NCBI RefSeq assembly: GCF_900099765.1
Contig: NZ_FNDX01000004.1
Location: 124,001-188,000 of the forward strand
From: Paenibacillus typhae
Lineage (GTDB): Bacteria > Bacillota > Bacilli > Paenibacillales > Paenibacillaceae
DNA: 64,000 nt
Direction of reading: 5' to 3'
Part shown: positions 16,418-25,732 of the stretch, in pieces
How positions within the stretch are numbered: the first letter of the stretch is position 1
Layout: each line of letters begins with the position of its first letter
Program-made: the position numbers and the translations under genes
Notes under the pieces: model-generated
Database searches by the model: none
Told to the model about the DNA's origin: nothing
The model's input: the letters and a program-made list of their open reading frames with translations, nothing else

Positions 16418-18025
16418 TTATTTTACACTGGTATAACGGCTGTAGGCTTCGGTACGGATCTTGAGCAGCTTGTCGAGCCCCATGTCGTTCAGCTGCTTCA
16501 CATAGGCATCCCAGCCCTCATCAATGTTGCCCTTGCTGATGAATTGGGCGCGCATCGTGTTCACATAGGAATCAATGTCGGTGGTCAGCGTCGGCAGTTC
16601 CTCGAACTCTTCGGCGGTGTACATTACGTTAGGGAACGGCTCAGTCACATACTCACTGCCCAGCTTATCGAGCTGCAGCTTCAGGCCGTCGCCGGATTCT
16701 GTGCTCAGCACGATCTTTTGCTCAAAGTCCGGGCTGACATATTTCGGACCGAAGTCACGCAGCGACTGCTCCCAGTACCAGGCATCGGCGCTGGTTCCGG
16801 CAGGCGGGTCCATCAGCGTATAGGTGCCGTCATCATTTTTCTGGATAACCGTACCGATTGCGCCCCAGAAGTTCTGGATGCTCGCTTCATCGGTGTAGAA
16901 CTGGTCCGCCCAGCGTGCGGCGATTTCCGGCGTTTTGCAGGAGGAGGTGATCAGGAACTCGTTGCGGGCCAGGTTCATCCCGTTCGGATTGCCGATCGTG
17001 TAGCGTTTTCCGTCCGGTCCGGCGATTGGCGGAATCGTTACGTACTGGTCGCCCCATTTGCCGAATACGGCATCCGGTGTCCACTGGTAGGAGAAGCCCA
17101 CTACCGGAGCGTCCGGGTTCTGGAACTTGGCGGATCTCATCGTGTCGTCCTGGGTGAACAGCTCTTTGTCGAGCAGGCCTTCAGTGTACAGCTTGTTTTC
17201 CCATTTCAGGCCTTCCTTGTATTCCTCCGAGGTCGGGTAGTATACCGCTTTGCCGTCCTTTACCAGCATGTTGTTGTTGTTGAGGTCGGCGATGCCGAAC
17301 GGGCTGATCAGGTCGTTGCTCACTTCAATATACGGAATCTCATCCGCCTTGCCGTTGCCGTTCGGGTCCTGCTCCTTGAATGCCTTCATCACGTTGTACA
17401 GCTCATCGATGGTCTCAGGAACCTTCAGGCCGAGCTTGTCGAGCCAGGTTTTGTTGATAACCGGCTGGCGGGAGCTTTTTGGACGTGACGGCAGTCTGGC
17501 CGGCAAAGAGTAGATTTTACCGTCCGGGAATGTGCTGATCTTCTTCATATCCGGCGTCTCTTCCATAGCAGCCTTGAGGTTAGGCATGTACTGGTCAATA
17601 TAGTCATCCAGCGGACGGAAATAGCTCAGGTTGTTCACGATATCGGAATCCGAGAAGGTCTGATCCCCGATCACCACATCCGGCAGCGTGCCGCTGGCCA
17701 GCATGATCGATTTTTGCTCGCCCCAGTCGTTGGAGGACATAACCTGCCAGTCGATTTTTACATTCGTATTCGTCTCCAGATCCTTCAGCCACTGGTTCTG
17801 CGTGAACGTGTCCCCCATGCTGCCCCAGCGCACAGTCAGTACCTTCAGCGTTACCGGCTCGCTTACAATCGGGAGGCCTTCCTTGTTGAAGCTGCTTGTA
17901 TCACTGTTTGCAGCATTGTTCTCTCCGTTGCCGCCGCCGCAGCCCGCAAGTCCGGCAACCATCACGGCTGCCAGCAGACCGGTCGTCAGCTTTTTGGCCG
18001 AAGCCTTCTTTCCCTGTTTGACCAT
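16418..18025 (-). CDS. Extracellular sugar-binding lipoprotein (LplA type)
   Basis: A 535-residue CUT1 solute-binding protein. The N-terminus has KKASAKKL, a hydrophobic stretch and the lipobox LAGC, so it is lipid-anchored outside the membrane. LKVLTVRWGSMGDTF and the later QWTPDAVFGKWGDQY segment fit the large LplA/YtcQ subfamily. Start 18025 (MVKQGKK) follows GGGGGATTT; a longer reading from 18079 would put His/Lys-rich residues before the signal peptide. It delivers an oligosaccharide to the LplB/LplC-like permeases at 11-12.9 kb. The divergent YesM/YesN pair is its probable regulator. Confidence 0.9.
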   Translation of the reverse strand: MVKQGKKASAKKLTTGLLAAVMVAGLAGCGGGNGENNAANSDTSSFNKEGLPIVSEPVTLKVLTVRWGSMGDTFTQNQWLKDLETNTNVKIDWQVMSSNDWGEQKSIMLASGTLPDVVIGDQTFSDSDIVNNLSYFRPLDDYIDQYMPNLKAAMEETPDMKKISTFPDGKIYSLPARLPSRPKSSRQPVINKTWLDKLGLKVPETIDELYNVMKAFKEQDPNGNGKADEIPYIEVSNDLISPFGIADLNNNNMLVKDGKAVYYPTSEEYKEGLKWENKLYTEGLLDKELFTQDDTMRSAKFQNPDAPVVGFSYQWTPDAVFGKWGDQYVTIPPIAGPDGKRYTIGNPNGMNLARNEFLITSSCKTPEIAARWADQFYTDEASIQNFWGAIGTVIQKNDDGTYTLMDPPAGTSADAWYWEQSLRDFGPKYVSPDFEQKIVLSTESGDGLKLQLDKLGSEYVTEPFPNVMYTAEEFEELPTLTTDIDSYVNTMRAQFISKGNIDEGWDAYVKQLNDMGLDKLLKIRTEAYSRYTSVK

Positions 18026-18349
18026 TGTGTAAATCCCCCGTTTCTTATGTGTGCATATTGACTTTACATGTCTAATCATAACGGCTTAAAGACAGGTATT
18101 CCGGACGCTTTGCGGCCGTTATTCGGACCTCTGGCGCAGATTTGCCTGTTATCCGGACACGAATCTCTTTGCAGACCCTTTTTTTCATGACACTTTCCAG
18201 ACCTTTGATAGCGCTTTCCGGACTTTGCGGCAAAACGCCTCCCTATACTTATGTTTTTTTCGGGCAAAGGTTTTATAATGTTGATGTTACCTATTTAAAA
18301 CGCATTCATTATTGAAATTGCGCAGAAAGGGACCGGTACGTACCCAGCC
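18026..18349. other. Divergent promoter region between binding protein and YesM genes
   Basis: No gene seen. It holds six TCCGGAC-like words (18101, 18123, 18153, about 18171, 18197, 18218) at roughly two-turn spacing. TATAAT at 18274-18279 is a possible -10 for yesM, but no good -35 is seen. Confidence 0.55.
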
Positions 18350-20092
18350 ATGACCAAAAAAACAGCAGCACCCAAGCCGCTTCCCATCCGCCATTATGTC
18401 AGGGTTATGATCCTGATTGCCGTCATTGTCCTTATCGCGGATCTTATCATTAGCATTACTTCCATTATTATCGTCAGGCAGCAGTCGACCCGCTATCTCA
18501 AGGATACGGCGGCGCTGTACATCAACCGGATCAATCATGATTTCGCCTACATGAACCACTATATGGGCTGGACGCTGGCCAATGACGAGACGCTGAACAC
18601 GATGAACGCCTACCGCATCAACAGCATTGAGTTCCTCAAGTCCAACGAGAATCTGCACAAAAAATTTACCGAGCTGCAGAAGAACTACGGCCAGGAATAT
18701 AATTTTTTCTACTATTTAAAAAATCAGTCCTACTTCCTAAACTGTGCGCCGATCAGCGTGAACTATCCGGACTATCTGGAGCTGAAGCGGCAGATCATCT
18801 CTTTTATTGATGACAAGGAGGTGTACGAAAAGTTCTATTCCAAATGGACGCCTGTTCTTGTAAACGGCAAATATTACGTCATTAACATCGTCCCGTATTA
18901 CAACCGCTATCTGATCGGACTGATCTCCGCCGACAATCTGATCCGCCCGCTGCGCGAGATTAATCTGGGGGAGAGCGGCTATGCTTCGCTTGTGGATGAC
19001 CATGGCACCGTGCTCTCAAGTCCCGTATCCAACAGCGGCAAGGCGGTTCGGGGTGAGGGGCGCTTCTCTCTGCTCCAGCAGCCGCGCACCACGATCAGCA
19101 GCGAGTTTCTGAATACTACGTTCAGCGCGGACATGGTGATCAAATTCGGGGCTTTTGAAAAAATCATGATCGCCCAGCTCCTGATCGTCCTGCTGTTCTT
19201 CATGGTGATCTCGTCGCTGTCGATCATTATGATCTTTCTCAACCGGAGGGTGCTTGGACCGATCCAGAGCTTCTCCGAGAATCTGGCCCGTATTAATGAA
19301 GAAAGTCAGCCGGCCGACTACAAGGGCAGCAAAATCATCGAGCTGGAGCAGGCCAACTCCCAGTTCAAGGATCTCGTCCAGCAGATTAAAACGTTCAAAA
19401 TCGCAATGTATGAGCAGGAGCTGGAGAAGCAGCAGATTCAGCTGGATTATATGAAGCAGCAGATCAAGCCGCATTTTTTCCTGAACTGCCTGACCAGTAT
19501 CTACAGTATGGCTCAAATTCAAATGTATCAGGAAATTGAGGATATGGCGATGACCACCTCGAAGTATTTCCGCTACCTGTTCCAGAACGGGGAGAACTTC
19601 GTGCCGCTGGAGAGCGAGATTGAGCATGTGCAGATGTATCTGGAGATTCAGAAGCAGCGCTACCGGGACGCCTTCAGCTATCAGGTGGAGCTGCCCGAGG
19701 AGGCCAGGAATGTAAAGATCCCGCCGCTCGTCCTGCAGACCTTTATTGAGAATTCCGTCAAATACGCCATCTCCCGGGAAAATGAAATGCAGATCACGCT
19801 CACTGTACAGCGCTGCCAGCTGGAGGAGGGAATTAACGGAACGCGGATTGAGCTGTCGGATAACGGGCCGGGGTTTCCGCCGGAGGTGCTGGAGAAGCTG
19901 CAGGGCGGACTGCCGCTGGATCAGACCAAGGGCACACATATCGGCATTATGAACACACTGAAACGGCTGGAGTATCTCTATTACAATCTGGCCGGCGTTA
20001 CTTTCACCAACCTCCCCGGCAGCGGCGCATGTGTCACTTTATACCTGCCCGATCTTCCGGAGCCTGCAGCAGAAAGGAAGTTAGATCTATGA
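18350..20092 (+). CDS. Sensor histidine kinase, YesM family
   Basis: A 580-residue membrane kinase. TM1 is about residues 18-40, an extracytoplasmic sensor part follows to about 262, TM2 is about 263-292, then a HAMP-like linker and the His_kinase domain with QQIKPHFFLNCLTSIYSMAQ (phospho-His near 375). The ATP site includes FIENSVKYAI and SDNGPGF. It senses a sugar-related signal and phosphorylates the adjacent YesN-type regulator. Its stop overlaps the next start (ATGA). The ribosome binding site (AAAGGGA) is unusually far from the ATG at 18350, so the start is slightly uncertain. Confidence 0.93.
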   Translation: MTKKTAAPKPLPIRHYVRVMILIAVIVLIADLIISITSIIIVRQQSTRYLKDTAALYINRINHDFAYMNHYMGWTLANDETLNTMNAYRINSIEFLKSNENLHKKFTELQKNYGQEYNFFYYLKNQSYFLNCAPISVNYPDYLELKRQIISFIDDKEVYEKFYSKWTPVLVNGKYYVINIVPYYNRYLIGLISADNLIRPLREINLGESGYASLVDDHGTVLSSPVSNSGKAVRGEGRFSLLQQPRTTISSEFLNTTFSADMVIKFGAFEKIMIAQLLIVLLFFMVISSLSIIMIFLNRRVLGPIQSFSENLARINEESQPADYKGSKIIELEQANSQFKDLVQQIKTFKIAMYEQELEKQQIQLDYMKQQIKPHFFLNCLTSIYSMAQIQMYQEIEDMAMTTSKYFRYLFQNGENFVPLESEIEHVQMYLEIQKQRYRDAFSYQVELPEEARNVKIPPLVLQTFIENSVKYAISRENEMQITLTVQRCQLEEGINGTRIELSDNGPGFPPEVLEKLQGGLPLDQTKGTHIGIMNTLKRLEYLYYNLAGVTFTNLPGSGACVTLYLPDLPEPAAERKLDL

Positions 20093-21711
20093 ATATTTTG
20101 CTGGTAGATGACGATTATTATGTAATTGCCGCCCTGCAGAAAAAAATCGACTGGCATCAGCTGGGCATCGAAACGGTATATACCGCGAACAATGTGGCCC
20201 AAGCGCGTGAAATTCTGGAGAAGCATCCCGTGCAGATTCTGATCTCCGACATTGAAATGCCGCAGGGCAGCGGCCTGGAGCTGCTGGCCTGGATCAGGGA
20301 GCAGAATCTCAGCGTCCAGGCGATCCTATTGACCAATTATGCCGATTTCAACTATGCCCAGAAGGCGATTGAGCTGCAAAGCTTCGAGTATTTCCTGAAG
20401 CCGATTGAGTTCGACAAGCTGATGCTGATCATCCAAAAAGCTGTCGCCCGCGCCAAGGAGCAGCAGATCAATGAGGAGGCGATTCTCGGGGGCTATTTCT
20501 GGCAGAAAAACCAGTCCAAAAACCTCGAGCATTTCTGGCGGAAGCTGGCCAGCGGCAGCACCTCCTCCCCGGTTAAGCAGGCGGAAATCAGCCGTGCTAT
20601 CGAGGAGCAGAATCTGTCCTATCAGATGGGCGATCTCATCCAGCCTGTCCTGTTCAACGTCTTCCCCCATAACGGCAGCATGGGCAAGGAAGAGAAGGAT
20701 TTGTTCGATTTCGCGCTGCTGAACGTGCTGTATGAGCTGCTGCAGCATCCCGGCTACACGGTCCAAAGCATTCTGGAGATAAAAGAGTACAACTGGATCG
20801 CCATTCTCAAATGGAACGAGCCGCCGCTGGACAATGCCCTGCTGCAGGCAACCGGGACCTCTTTTATCCAAAAGGCAGTGCCTTATCTGAAATGCGACGC
20901 CTGCTGTACGATCGGCCTGACGGGTGAGCTGCAGCAGGTCGGCAGCATCCTGAAGCAGCTGCTGAACATGGACGAGGAGCTGACGAGATGCCGGAACCAG
21001 ACTTATCTGGTGGAGAACGATCTGCGTCAGCCGAAGTCCACGTATACTCCGCCGGATCTGGCCCAGCTTGAGGAGCTGCTGAACCAGAACAAGCTGGCTG
21101 TTTTTCTGGGGGAGGCTATCCGCTATCTGCGCTCCATGCTCAGCTACAAGTCGCTCGACACCCCGGTGCTCGGCCTGTTCCGGCTGGACATGGTGCAGCT
21201 GGTGTACTCTTTTCTCAAGCAAAAAGGCATCCAGGCCCACAAGCTCTACGCCGGCAAGGCCAATGACAAGCTGCTGCTCCACTCCCTGCGCTCGATTGAG
21301 GACATGGAGGAATACCTGAAGTATCTGGTTAACACCGCCATGGAGTACCGCGACTTCGCCGCACAGCCCAAATCGATTGCCGAGGAGATCAAGCAGTACA
21401 TCCACGAGCACTACGGGGACGACCTGACCCGCAACGATCTGGCGGAAATCGTCTACCTCAATCCGGACTATCTGGCCCGGCTGTTCAAGCGCGAAACCGG
21501 CATCTCCCTCGGCAGCTATGTCATCCAGGTGCGCATCGCGGCTGCCAGACATCTGCTGGAAACGACCAACCTGTCCGTCTACACCATCGCCAGCAAAACC
21601 GGCTATTCCAACTACTCCTACTTCTCCAAGCTGTTCAAGCAGGAGGTCGGTTTGTCGCCAAATGAGTATAAGAAGGAGCAGCAAGTCCATCCTCTTAACT
21701 TAAGTCAATGA
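20089..21711 (+). CDS. Response regulator with AraC DNA-binding domain, YesN family
   Basis: A 540-residue protein. The receiver (1-125) has VDDDYY, the phospho-acceptor Asp in ILISDIEMPQGSG and Lys in FLKPIEF. A long central region of unknown structure follows. The C-terminal 100 residues carry two AraC helix-turn-helix units (LAEIVYLNPDYLARLFKRET and IASKTGYSNYSYFSKLFKQE). ATG 20089 overlaps the kinase stop by four bases and follows AGGAAG; a start at 20029 lies inside the kinase gene. The target is probably the binding protein and permease promoters. Confidence 0.93.
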   Translation: MNILLVDDDYYVIAALQKKIDWHQLGIETVYTANNVAQAREILEKHPVQILISDIEMPQGSGLELLAWIREQNLSVQAILLTNYADFNYAQKAIELQSFEYFLKPIEFDKLMLIIQKAVARAKEQQINEEAILGGYFWQKNQSKNLEHFWRKLASGSTSSPVKQAEISRAIEEQNLSYQMGDLIQPVLFNVFPHNGSMGKEEKDLFDFALLNVLYELLQHPGYTVQSILEIKEYNWIAILKWNEPPLDNALLQATGTSFIQKAVPYLKCDACCTIGLTGELQQVGSILKQLLNMDEELTRCRNQTYLVENDLRQPKSTYTPPDLAQLEELLNQNKLAVFLGEAIRYLRSMLSYKSLDTPVLGLFRLDMVQLVYSFLKQKGIQAHKLYAGKANDKLLLHSLRSIEDMEEYLKYLVNTAMEYRDFAAQPKSIAEEIKQYIHEHYGDDLTRNDLAEIVYLNPDYLARLFKRETGISLGSYVIQVRIAAARHLLETTNLSVYTIASKTGYSNYSYFSKLFKQEVGLSPNEYKKEQQVHPLNLSQ

Positions 21712-21766
21712 ACGAATACATCCCCCGGTGTAAGATGAACTCATCACAGTGCAAAGGGGATTGTTC

Positions 21767-22489
21767 ATGAATAACACATTGAGGGGATTAACGGATCAGC
21801 GGACAGCGGCTTTAACAGCGGGGACAGGATTATTGATCATGGCGCTCGTTGCCGCTTTTTCATACGGCTATGCCCATTCAGCACTTCTTACCGAAGGGAA
21901 TGCCCATGCCACATTACAAAACTTGATGACGCATAAGAACCTCTTCCGCGCAGAGCTTGCCGGCTGGATCATCATTCTGATGCTCGATATTATCGTCGCC
22001 TGGTCGTGTTATCTTTTTCTGAAGCCAGTAAATCAGCCTTTGTCCCTGCTGGGTGCATGGCTGCGGCTTATTTATTCTGCTATCTTGGGCATCGCGGTAA
22101 TGAATTTACTATATGTTCAGCTGCTGACAACAGGTACAGAGTATTCGCAGGGTTACACCTTGGCCCAATTGGGTGTACAAATCATGCTCTATTTAAAAGC
22201 ATTTGATGCCATGTGGTCCGTCGGCTTAATTGTATTTGGCGGGCATCTGCTGATTTTGGGAATATTGGCGCTCCAAGCAGGTAATGTGCCGCGATGGATC
22301 GCTGTTTTGTTGCTGATTGCGTCAGCCGGATATATTCTCATCCATTTATGTAAACTCTTCTTACCGGAATATGAGGGTATCGGGAGAATCCTTGAGTATA
22401 TCTTCATCATCCCTATGTCAGCGGGGGAACTCGGTTTGGGGATATGGCTGCTGTTCAGGGGAGGAAAAGTCCAGACACAAACCGGCTAA
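21767..22489 (+). CDS. DUF4386 membrane protein
   Basis: A 240-residue polytopic protein, about six or seven helices, with the DUF4386 layout: an opening TGLLIMALVAAFSYGYA, a long extracytoplasmic loop with HKNLFRAELAGWIIILMLDI, and the late pattern SVGLIVFGGHLLILGILAL and LPEYEGIGRILEYIFIIPM. The family has no assigned function. ATG 21767 follows AAAGGGGA by 6 bases. A Crp-like regulator gene converges on it 3 bases beyond its stop. A second DUF4386 gene lies at 25.7 kb. Confidence 0.8.
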   Translation: MNNTLRGLTDQRTAALTAGTGLLIMALVAAFSYGYAHSALLTEGNAHATLQNLMTHKNLFRAELAGWIIILMLDIIVAWSCYLFLKPVNQPLSLLGAWLRLIYSAILGIAVMNLLYVQLLTTGTEYSQGYTLAQLGVQIMLYLKAFDAMWSVGLIVFGGHLLILGILALQAGNVPRWIAVLLLIASAGYILIHLCKLFLPEYEGIGRILEYIFIIPMSAGELGLGIWLLFRGGKVQTQTG

Positions 22490-22492
22490 ACA

Positions 22493-23071
22493 TTAGCCGG
22501 AAGAAATTCTTTTCTTTATTCTGCTCAGTGACTCCGGACTCATGCCGAGATAACTGGCTAACTGATGCTGCGGGACCCGGCCGATTAAAGAAGGGCGCTT
22601 CATACATAACGTCTTGAAGCGTTCTTCAGGTGACGAAGCGATAAATGCGGCGAAATCCGCCTGTACCCGGCTAAAGTTGGCTTCAACCATTCTGCGGGTC
22701 ATCGTCTCCAGTTGACTATACTTGGCATACATTTGCTGCTCCGTATCCATGCTCCCGATAACCATCACACAATCCTCAACACACACCAGGGTATAATCAG
22801 ATGATTTATCTGTTTTGTGATAATTAAAATTGACGATGGCTTCCTCTTCGGTATAAAAATTCGAGGTAACCTCTCTTCCTGCTTCATCTACCGAATACTG
22901 TCTTACGCAGCCCCTCAGAATAAAGTAACAGTTACTGGTGACATCGCCCTGTCCAAAAAGCACGGCTCCCTTTTTAAATTCTTCGATCACGATTTCGTTT
23001 AAGATTGCCTGTTGTTCTGCTTCGCTGAGGGAGGTCAAAGCCGTCATATACTTGAGCAAGCTGTTTTTCAT
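22493..23071 (-). CDS. Crp/Fnr family transcriptional regulator
   Basis: A 192-residue protein with a cyclic-nucleotide-binding-like barrel (GAVLFGQGDVTSNCYFILRGCVRQY) and a C-terminal helix-turn-helix (VPQHQLASYLGMSPESLSRIKKR). The phosphate-binding Arg/Ser signature of true cAMP receptors is not apparent, and there is no Fnr Cys cluster, so the ligand is unknown. The layout matches the many small Crp-like regulators found next to DUF4386 or transporter genes. Its 3' end meets that of the convergent DUF4386 gene with only 3 bases between. Confidence 0.85.
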   Translation of the reverse strand: MKNSLLKYMTALTSLSEAEQQAILNEIVIEEFKKGAVLFGQGDVTSNCYFILRGCVRQYSVDEAGREVTSNFYTEEEAIVNFNYHKTDKSSDYTLVCVEDCVMVIGSMDTEQQMYAKYSQLETMTRRMVEANFSRVQADFAAFIASSPEERFKTLCMKRPSLIGRVPQHQLASYLGMSPESLSRIKKRISSG

Positions 23072-23648
23072 ATGCGTCTTCCTCTTCGGACATTTTATAA
23101 GTGCTTAACGCTATTTTATGGTGGAAAGAGCCTTCTTTCAACGTTTATTCGTTCTCTAAGCTGTACTGATGAGGCTCGGGCATCTGGTGCACAGTTGGAA
23201 ATTAGATTAGGTGGATTTTCTCCACTTATTTCCACTCTTTTTCTCATATTTTAATAATTAGGTGGGAAATCGCCACTTAATATAGCTCCAAACCCCCTCC
23301 AGGCACGAAAATCGTAAAATTAAGTTACCTTTTTCCAACTAGATTCTTCAAACAGGCTGTCGGACCGGGATTAGGTGTCGTTTTTCCACTTAGTTTGATC
23401 CTACTAAAAATTCCGGGAACCAGAATACCCAAATCAGCAGCCTAAGGAGAATGATCACCCCGCTGACAGCATTAAATAGCACAAGGGGGGCCTGTTGCGG
23501 TTCTAACTATAATAACCAGCATAGTCAGTTCTCCCTCCTGTTCTCGTCCCCGGCTATAACCCCTGCGTGATCTCAACTTCTCCTCTTGGAGTTCATAGCC
23601 CTCCAATAATAATATCCTGCTGCTCCCTCCCCTTAACAAGATGCCCTC
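23072..23648. other. 577-base gene-free region
   Basis: Contains the class A four-palindrome element (23207-23393). The remaining 250 bases to the SseB-like stop show no gene and no clear terminator. Confidence 0.65.
23207..23393. repeat. Four-palindrome intergenic element, class A (copy 2)
   Basis: 23-base units begin at 23207, 23258, 23320 and 23371, again spaced 51, 62, 51. Examples: TTAGGTGGGAAATCGCCACT and TTAGGTGTCGTTTTTCCACT. Part of the spacing sequence is also shared with copy 1 (ATTCTTCA followed by AAACA). Confidence 0.9.
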
Positions 23649-24626
23649 CTAAGCATCCCGCTCCCGCACATACTCCGCAACCATCCGCTTGTTCTTCTCA
23701 TCCAGCCGGAAGCCGATTCCGCGGAAGTTGATTACAGCACCGCCCATGCTCGCAGACAGTGCCACAATATCCTCATACGTAGCTACATTGCCGCCCCAGA
23801 CGGTTTTATCGTAGCCTTTTTCAAATTCGGGCCAATCTGTGAATACCGGCAGCCACGGCTCCCCGTCCTCAACACCGAGGGAAGCAAACTGGATAACCGT
23901 TCCCTGCTGTAACGTCTTCTTCCCCAGCTCATCCGGAGCTGACGGCTGTTCCTCTTTAATCTGCATCGGGACCAGAAACCTTGCCTGAACGAGCTCATCC
24001 AGCATCCGGGCTTCCGCCGCCCGCAGAATCTGGCTTTTACCTGCATATTGCTGCCGGGAATACATGGTTTGAAAAAAGCTCAGCATCGCATGCTGCAGTC
24101 CCGGATTGCTTACAGGAATCTGGATCTCCGGCGTTCCGCTCCAATCCGGCGGCGGCAAAAGCTCATCCCTGGCAACTACAACCGTAAGCTGTCCGTTATC
24201 GATAAGAAGGTTACGGATACCTAGCAAATGAAGCTCTGCCAGCAGCCTGCGGATGTCCTCTCGGCCTAGCTTTTTCATTTCGAGCTGGATCAGCTGCTGC
24301 AGATAATAATCGGCCGCCTCCGCTGCGAATCTTTCCTCCGAGAACACCCATACTTGATCATTCGCCCCAATATAGGGATAATTCGTGTGGACATCATAGG
24401 CGATATATAGATTCTCCGCATTCAGAATAGCATTTTTAATAGCCTCATAAAGCCTCTGTTCATCCAGATGCTCCGCCCCAGGAACCCTGCCGTCCGCCAA
24501 ATTACGGGCAGCTTGAAGCAAACCGATCAAATCCTGAATCGTAAGTCCTTCGCCAGCTTTCATCGACATCGCAGACACAGAATGAATACTACCTTCCAGC
24601 CCGCCGTTGTTCCGTTCATTGTTCAT
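23649..24626 (-). CDS. SseB-like protein
   Basis: A 325-residue cytosolic protein. Its C-terminal half matches the SseB N-terminal domain: ARMLDELVQARFLVPMQI, then LPVFTDWPEFEKGYD and a closing GAVINFRGIGFRL. In Enterobacteria SseB overexpression enhances serine sensitivity; the domain's biochemical role is unsettled. The N-terminal 170 residues hold a second, weakly similar region (LYIAYDVHTNYPYIGANDQVWVFSEERFAAEA), suggesting two tandem SseB-like units. Start 24626 (MNNERNN) is acceptable. No operon partner. Confidence 0.7.
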   Translation of the reverse strand: MNNERNNGGLEGSIHSVSAMSMKAGEGLTIQDLIGLLQAARNLADGRVPGAEHLDEQRLYEAIKNAILNAENLYIAYDVHTNYPYIGANDQVWVFSEERFAAEAADYYLQQLIQLEMKKLGREDIRRLLAELHLLGIRNLLIDNGQLTVVVARDELLPPPDWSGTPEIQIPVSNPGLQHAMLSFFQTMYSRQQYAGKSQILRAAEARMLDELVQARFLVPMQIKEEQPSAPDELGKKTLQQGTVIQFASLGVEDGEPWLPVFTDWPEFEKGYDKTVWGGNVATYEDIVALSASMGGAVINFRGIGFRLDEKNKRMVAEYVRERDA

Positions 24627-24729
24627 CTTCAGGTCTCCGTTTCATTTACAGGATATGGGTATCGCTTGTTATATTAATACACTAACCAAAGTCTGCTTAC
24701 GCAGCATTCACCTTGTTGTTACATAGGTA

Positions 24730-24778
24730 AAAATAAAACAGCGGCCGCCAGGACAGGTTAGTGTCATTAGCGCCGCTG
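24730..24778 (-). terminator. Terminator of the 24.8 kb methyltransferase
   Basis: Minus-strand CAGCGGC and GCCGCTG arms with inner TGACAC/GTGTCA-like pairing, followed by TTTTATTTTT. Confidence 0.65.
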
Positions 24779-24791
24779 CCATGCGGGTTGT

Positions 24792-25598
24792 CTATTTCGT
24801 TATTTTCTTGCGGTAGGTATAGATATCCCCGCCGGATTTGCTGACATGATAAAAGGCTTCAAAGCCCCGCCCCAGCAGCTCTCCATCGGGTTTTCTCTTA
24901 AGGTCGTCGTCTCCGATACAGTCAATGATTACACCGCCGTTTTTGACCACTCTGGTCAGTTCAGCCAGCTCAAGGTCATAGTTGTCGCCTACGACATGCC
25001 CTGACATCACGATATCAAAGGTATTATCCTCATAGGGCAGACTATCTGCCGTACCGTCGAGAACCTTCACATTACGGATGTTTTCCCGCCTGATTTTGTC
25101 GCGCATGTACTCTCTCAGCCTGTCTGTAGGCTCACTGGCATAGACCTGTCTGGCCTGCTCCGCCGCCGCAAAAGCAAGCCGTCCGGTGCCGCTTCCCACA
25201 TCCAGCACGAGAGCGTCTGTGAAATCTGCCAAATGAAGCAGATGCTGCTTATCCCAATCATAGATGTAATTACAATTCCGGTTCATGACTTCCGGGAAAG
25301 CGTACACCACCGAGGTTTCCATTGCATGAAGAACAAATATCTCGGCCTGGCGCACCTCATCAGCACTGAGCCCCTTTGCTGCAGAAGCAATGATCTGCTC
25401 AACATAAGGCTTACTCTCTGGACTCCTGTGAGCGAAGTACCAGGCAACTGCCGGATTATTGGCCAGCGCGGCTCCAAGGTTTTTTTCAAATTCGGCCCAC
25501 TCCCGGTAATCCCGGCAGATCATCGCGATAATCCAGCGGTCCAGCAGCAGGAAGCTGTTAAAGGAAACTTCCTCAGCATTTATCCAGTTATATCTCAT
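24792..25598 (-). CDS. Class I SAM-dependent methyltransferase
   Basis: A 268-residue protein. Motif I is ALVLDVGSGTGRLAFAAAEQ (about 133-152), acidic motif II is VYASEPTDRLREYM, then VKVLDGTADSLPYEDNTFDIVMSGHVVG, a typical Methyltransf_11 core. The first 120 residues are an extra helical part of unknown role. Start 25598 (MRYNWINAEE) follows AAGGAGAGG by 8 bases. Substrate unknown; a small-molecule target is likely from the family. Confidence 0.8.
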   Translation of the reverse strand: MRYNWINAEEVSFNSFLLLDRWIIAMICRDYREWAEFEKNLGAALANNPAVAWYFAHRSPESKPYVEQIIASAAKGLSADEVRQAEIFVLHAMETSVVYAFPEVMNRNCNYIYDWDKQHLLHLADFTDALVLDVGSGTGRLAFAAAEQARQVYASEPTDRLREYMRDKIRRENIRNVKVLDGTADSLPYEDNTFDIVMSGHVVGDNYDLELAELTRVVKNGGVIIDCIGDDDLKRKPDGELLGRGFEAFYHVSKSGGDIYTYRKKITK

Positions 25599-25732
25599 AC
25601 ACACCTCTCCTTGTACACATGCCTGGCGGCAGCTCTAGCTAGCCTCTTATCCATTATTTTACATAGGGGAAATAACTGCCTTCAAGGGAGAGTTTGATTA
25701 TAATCGTCTATCTCATCAAAAGCGCGTACCGA

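Noticed and set aside
20326-21690. 454-residue minus-strand frame opposite the YesN gene
   Set aside because: Leu/Gln-rich antisense shadow; the plus strand encodes a complete, well-recognised regulator.
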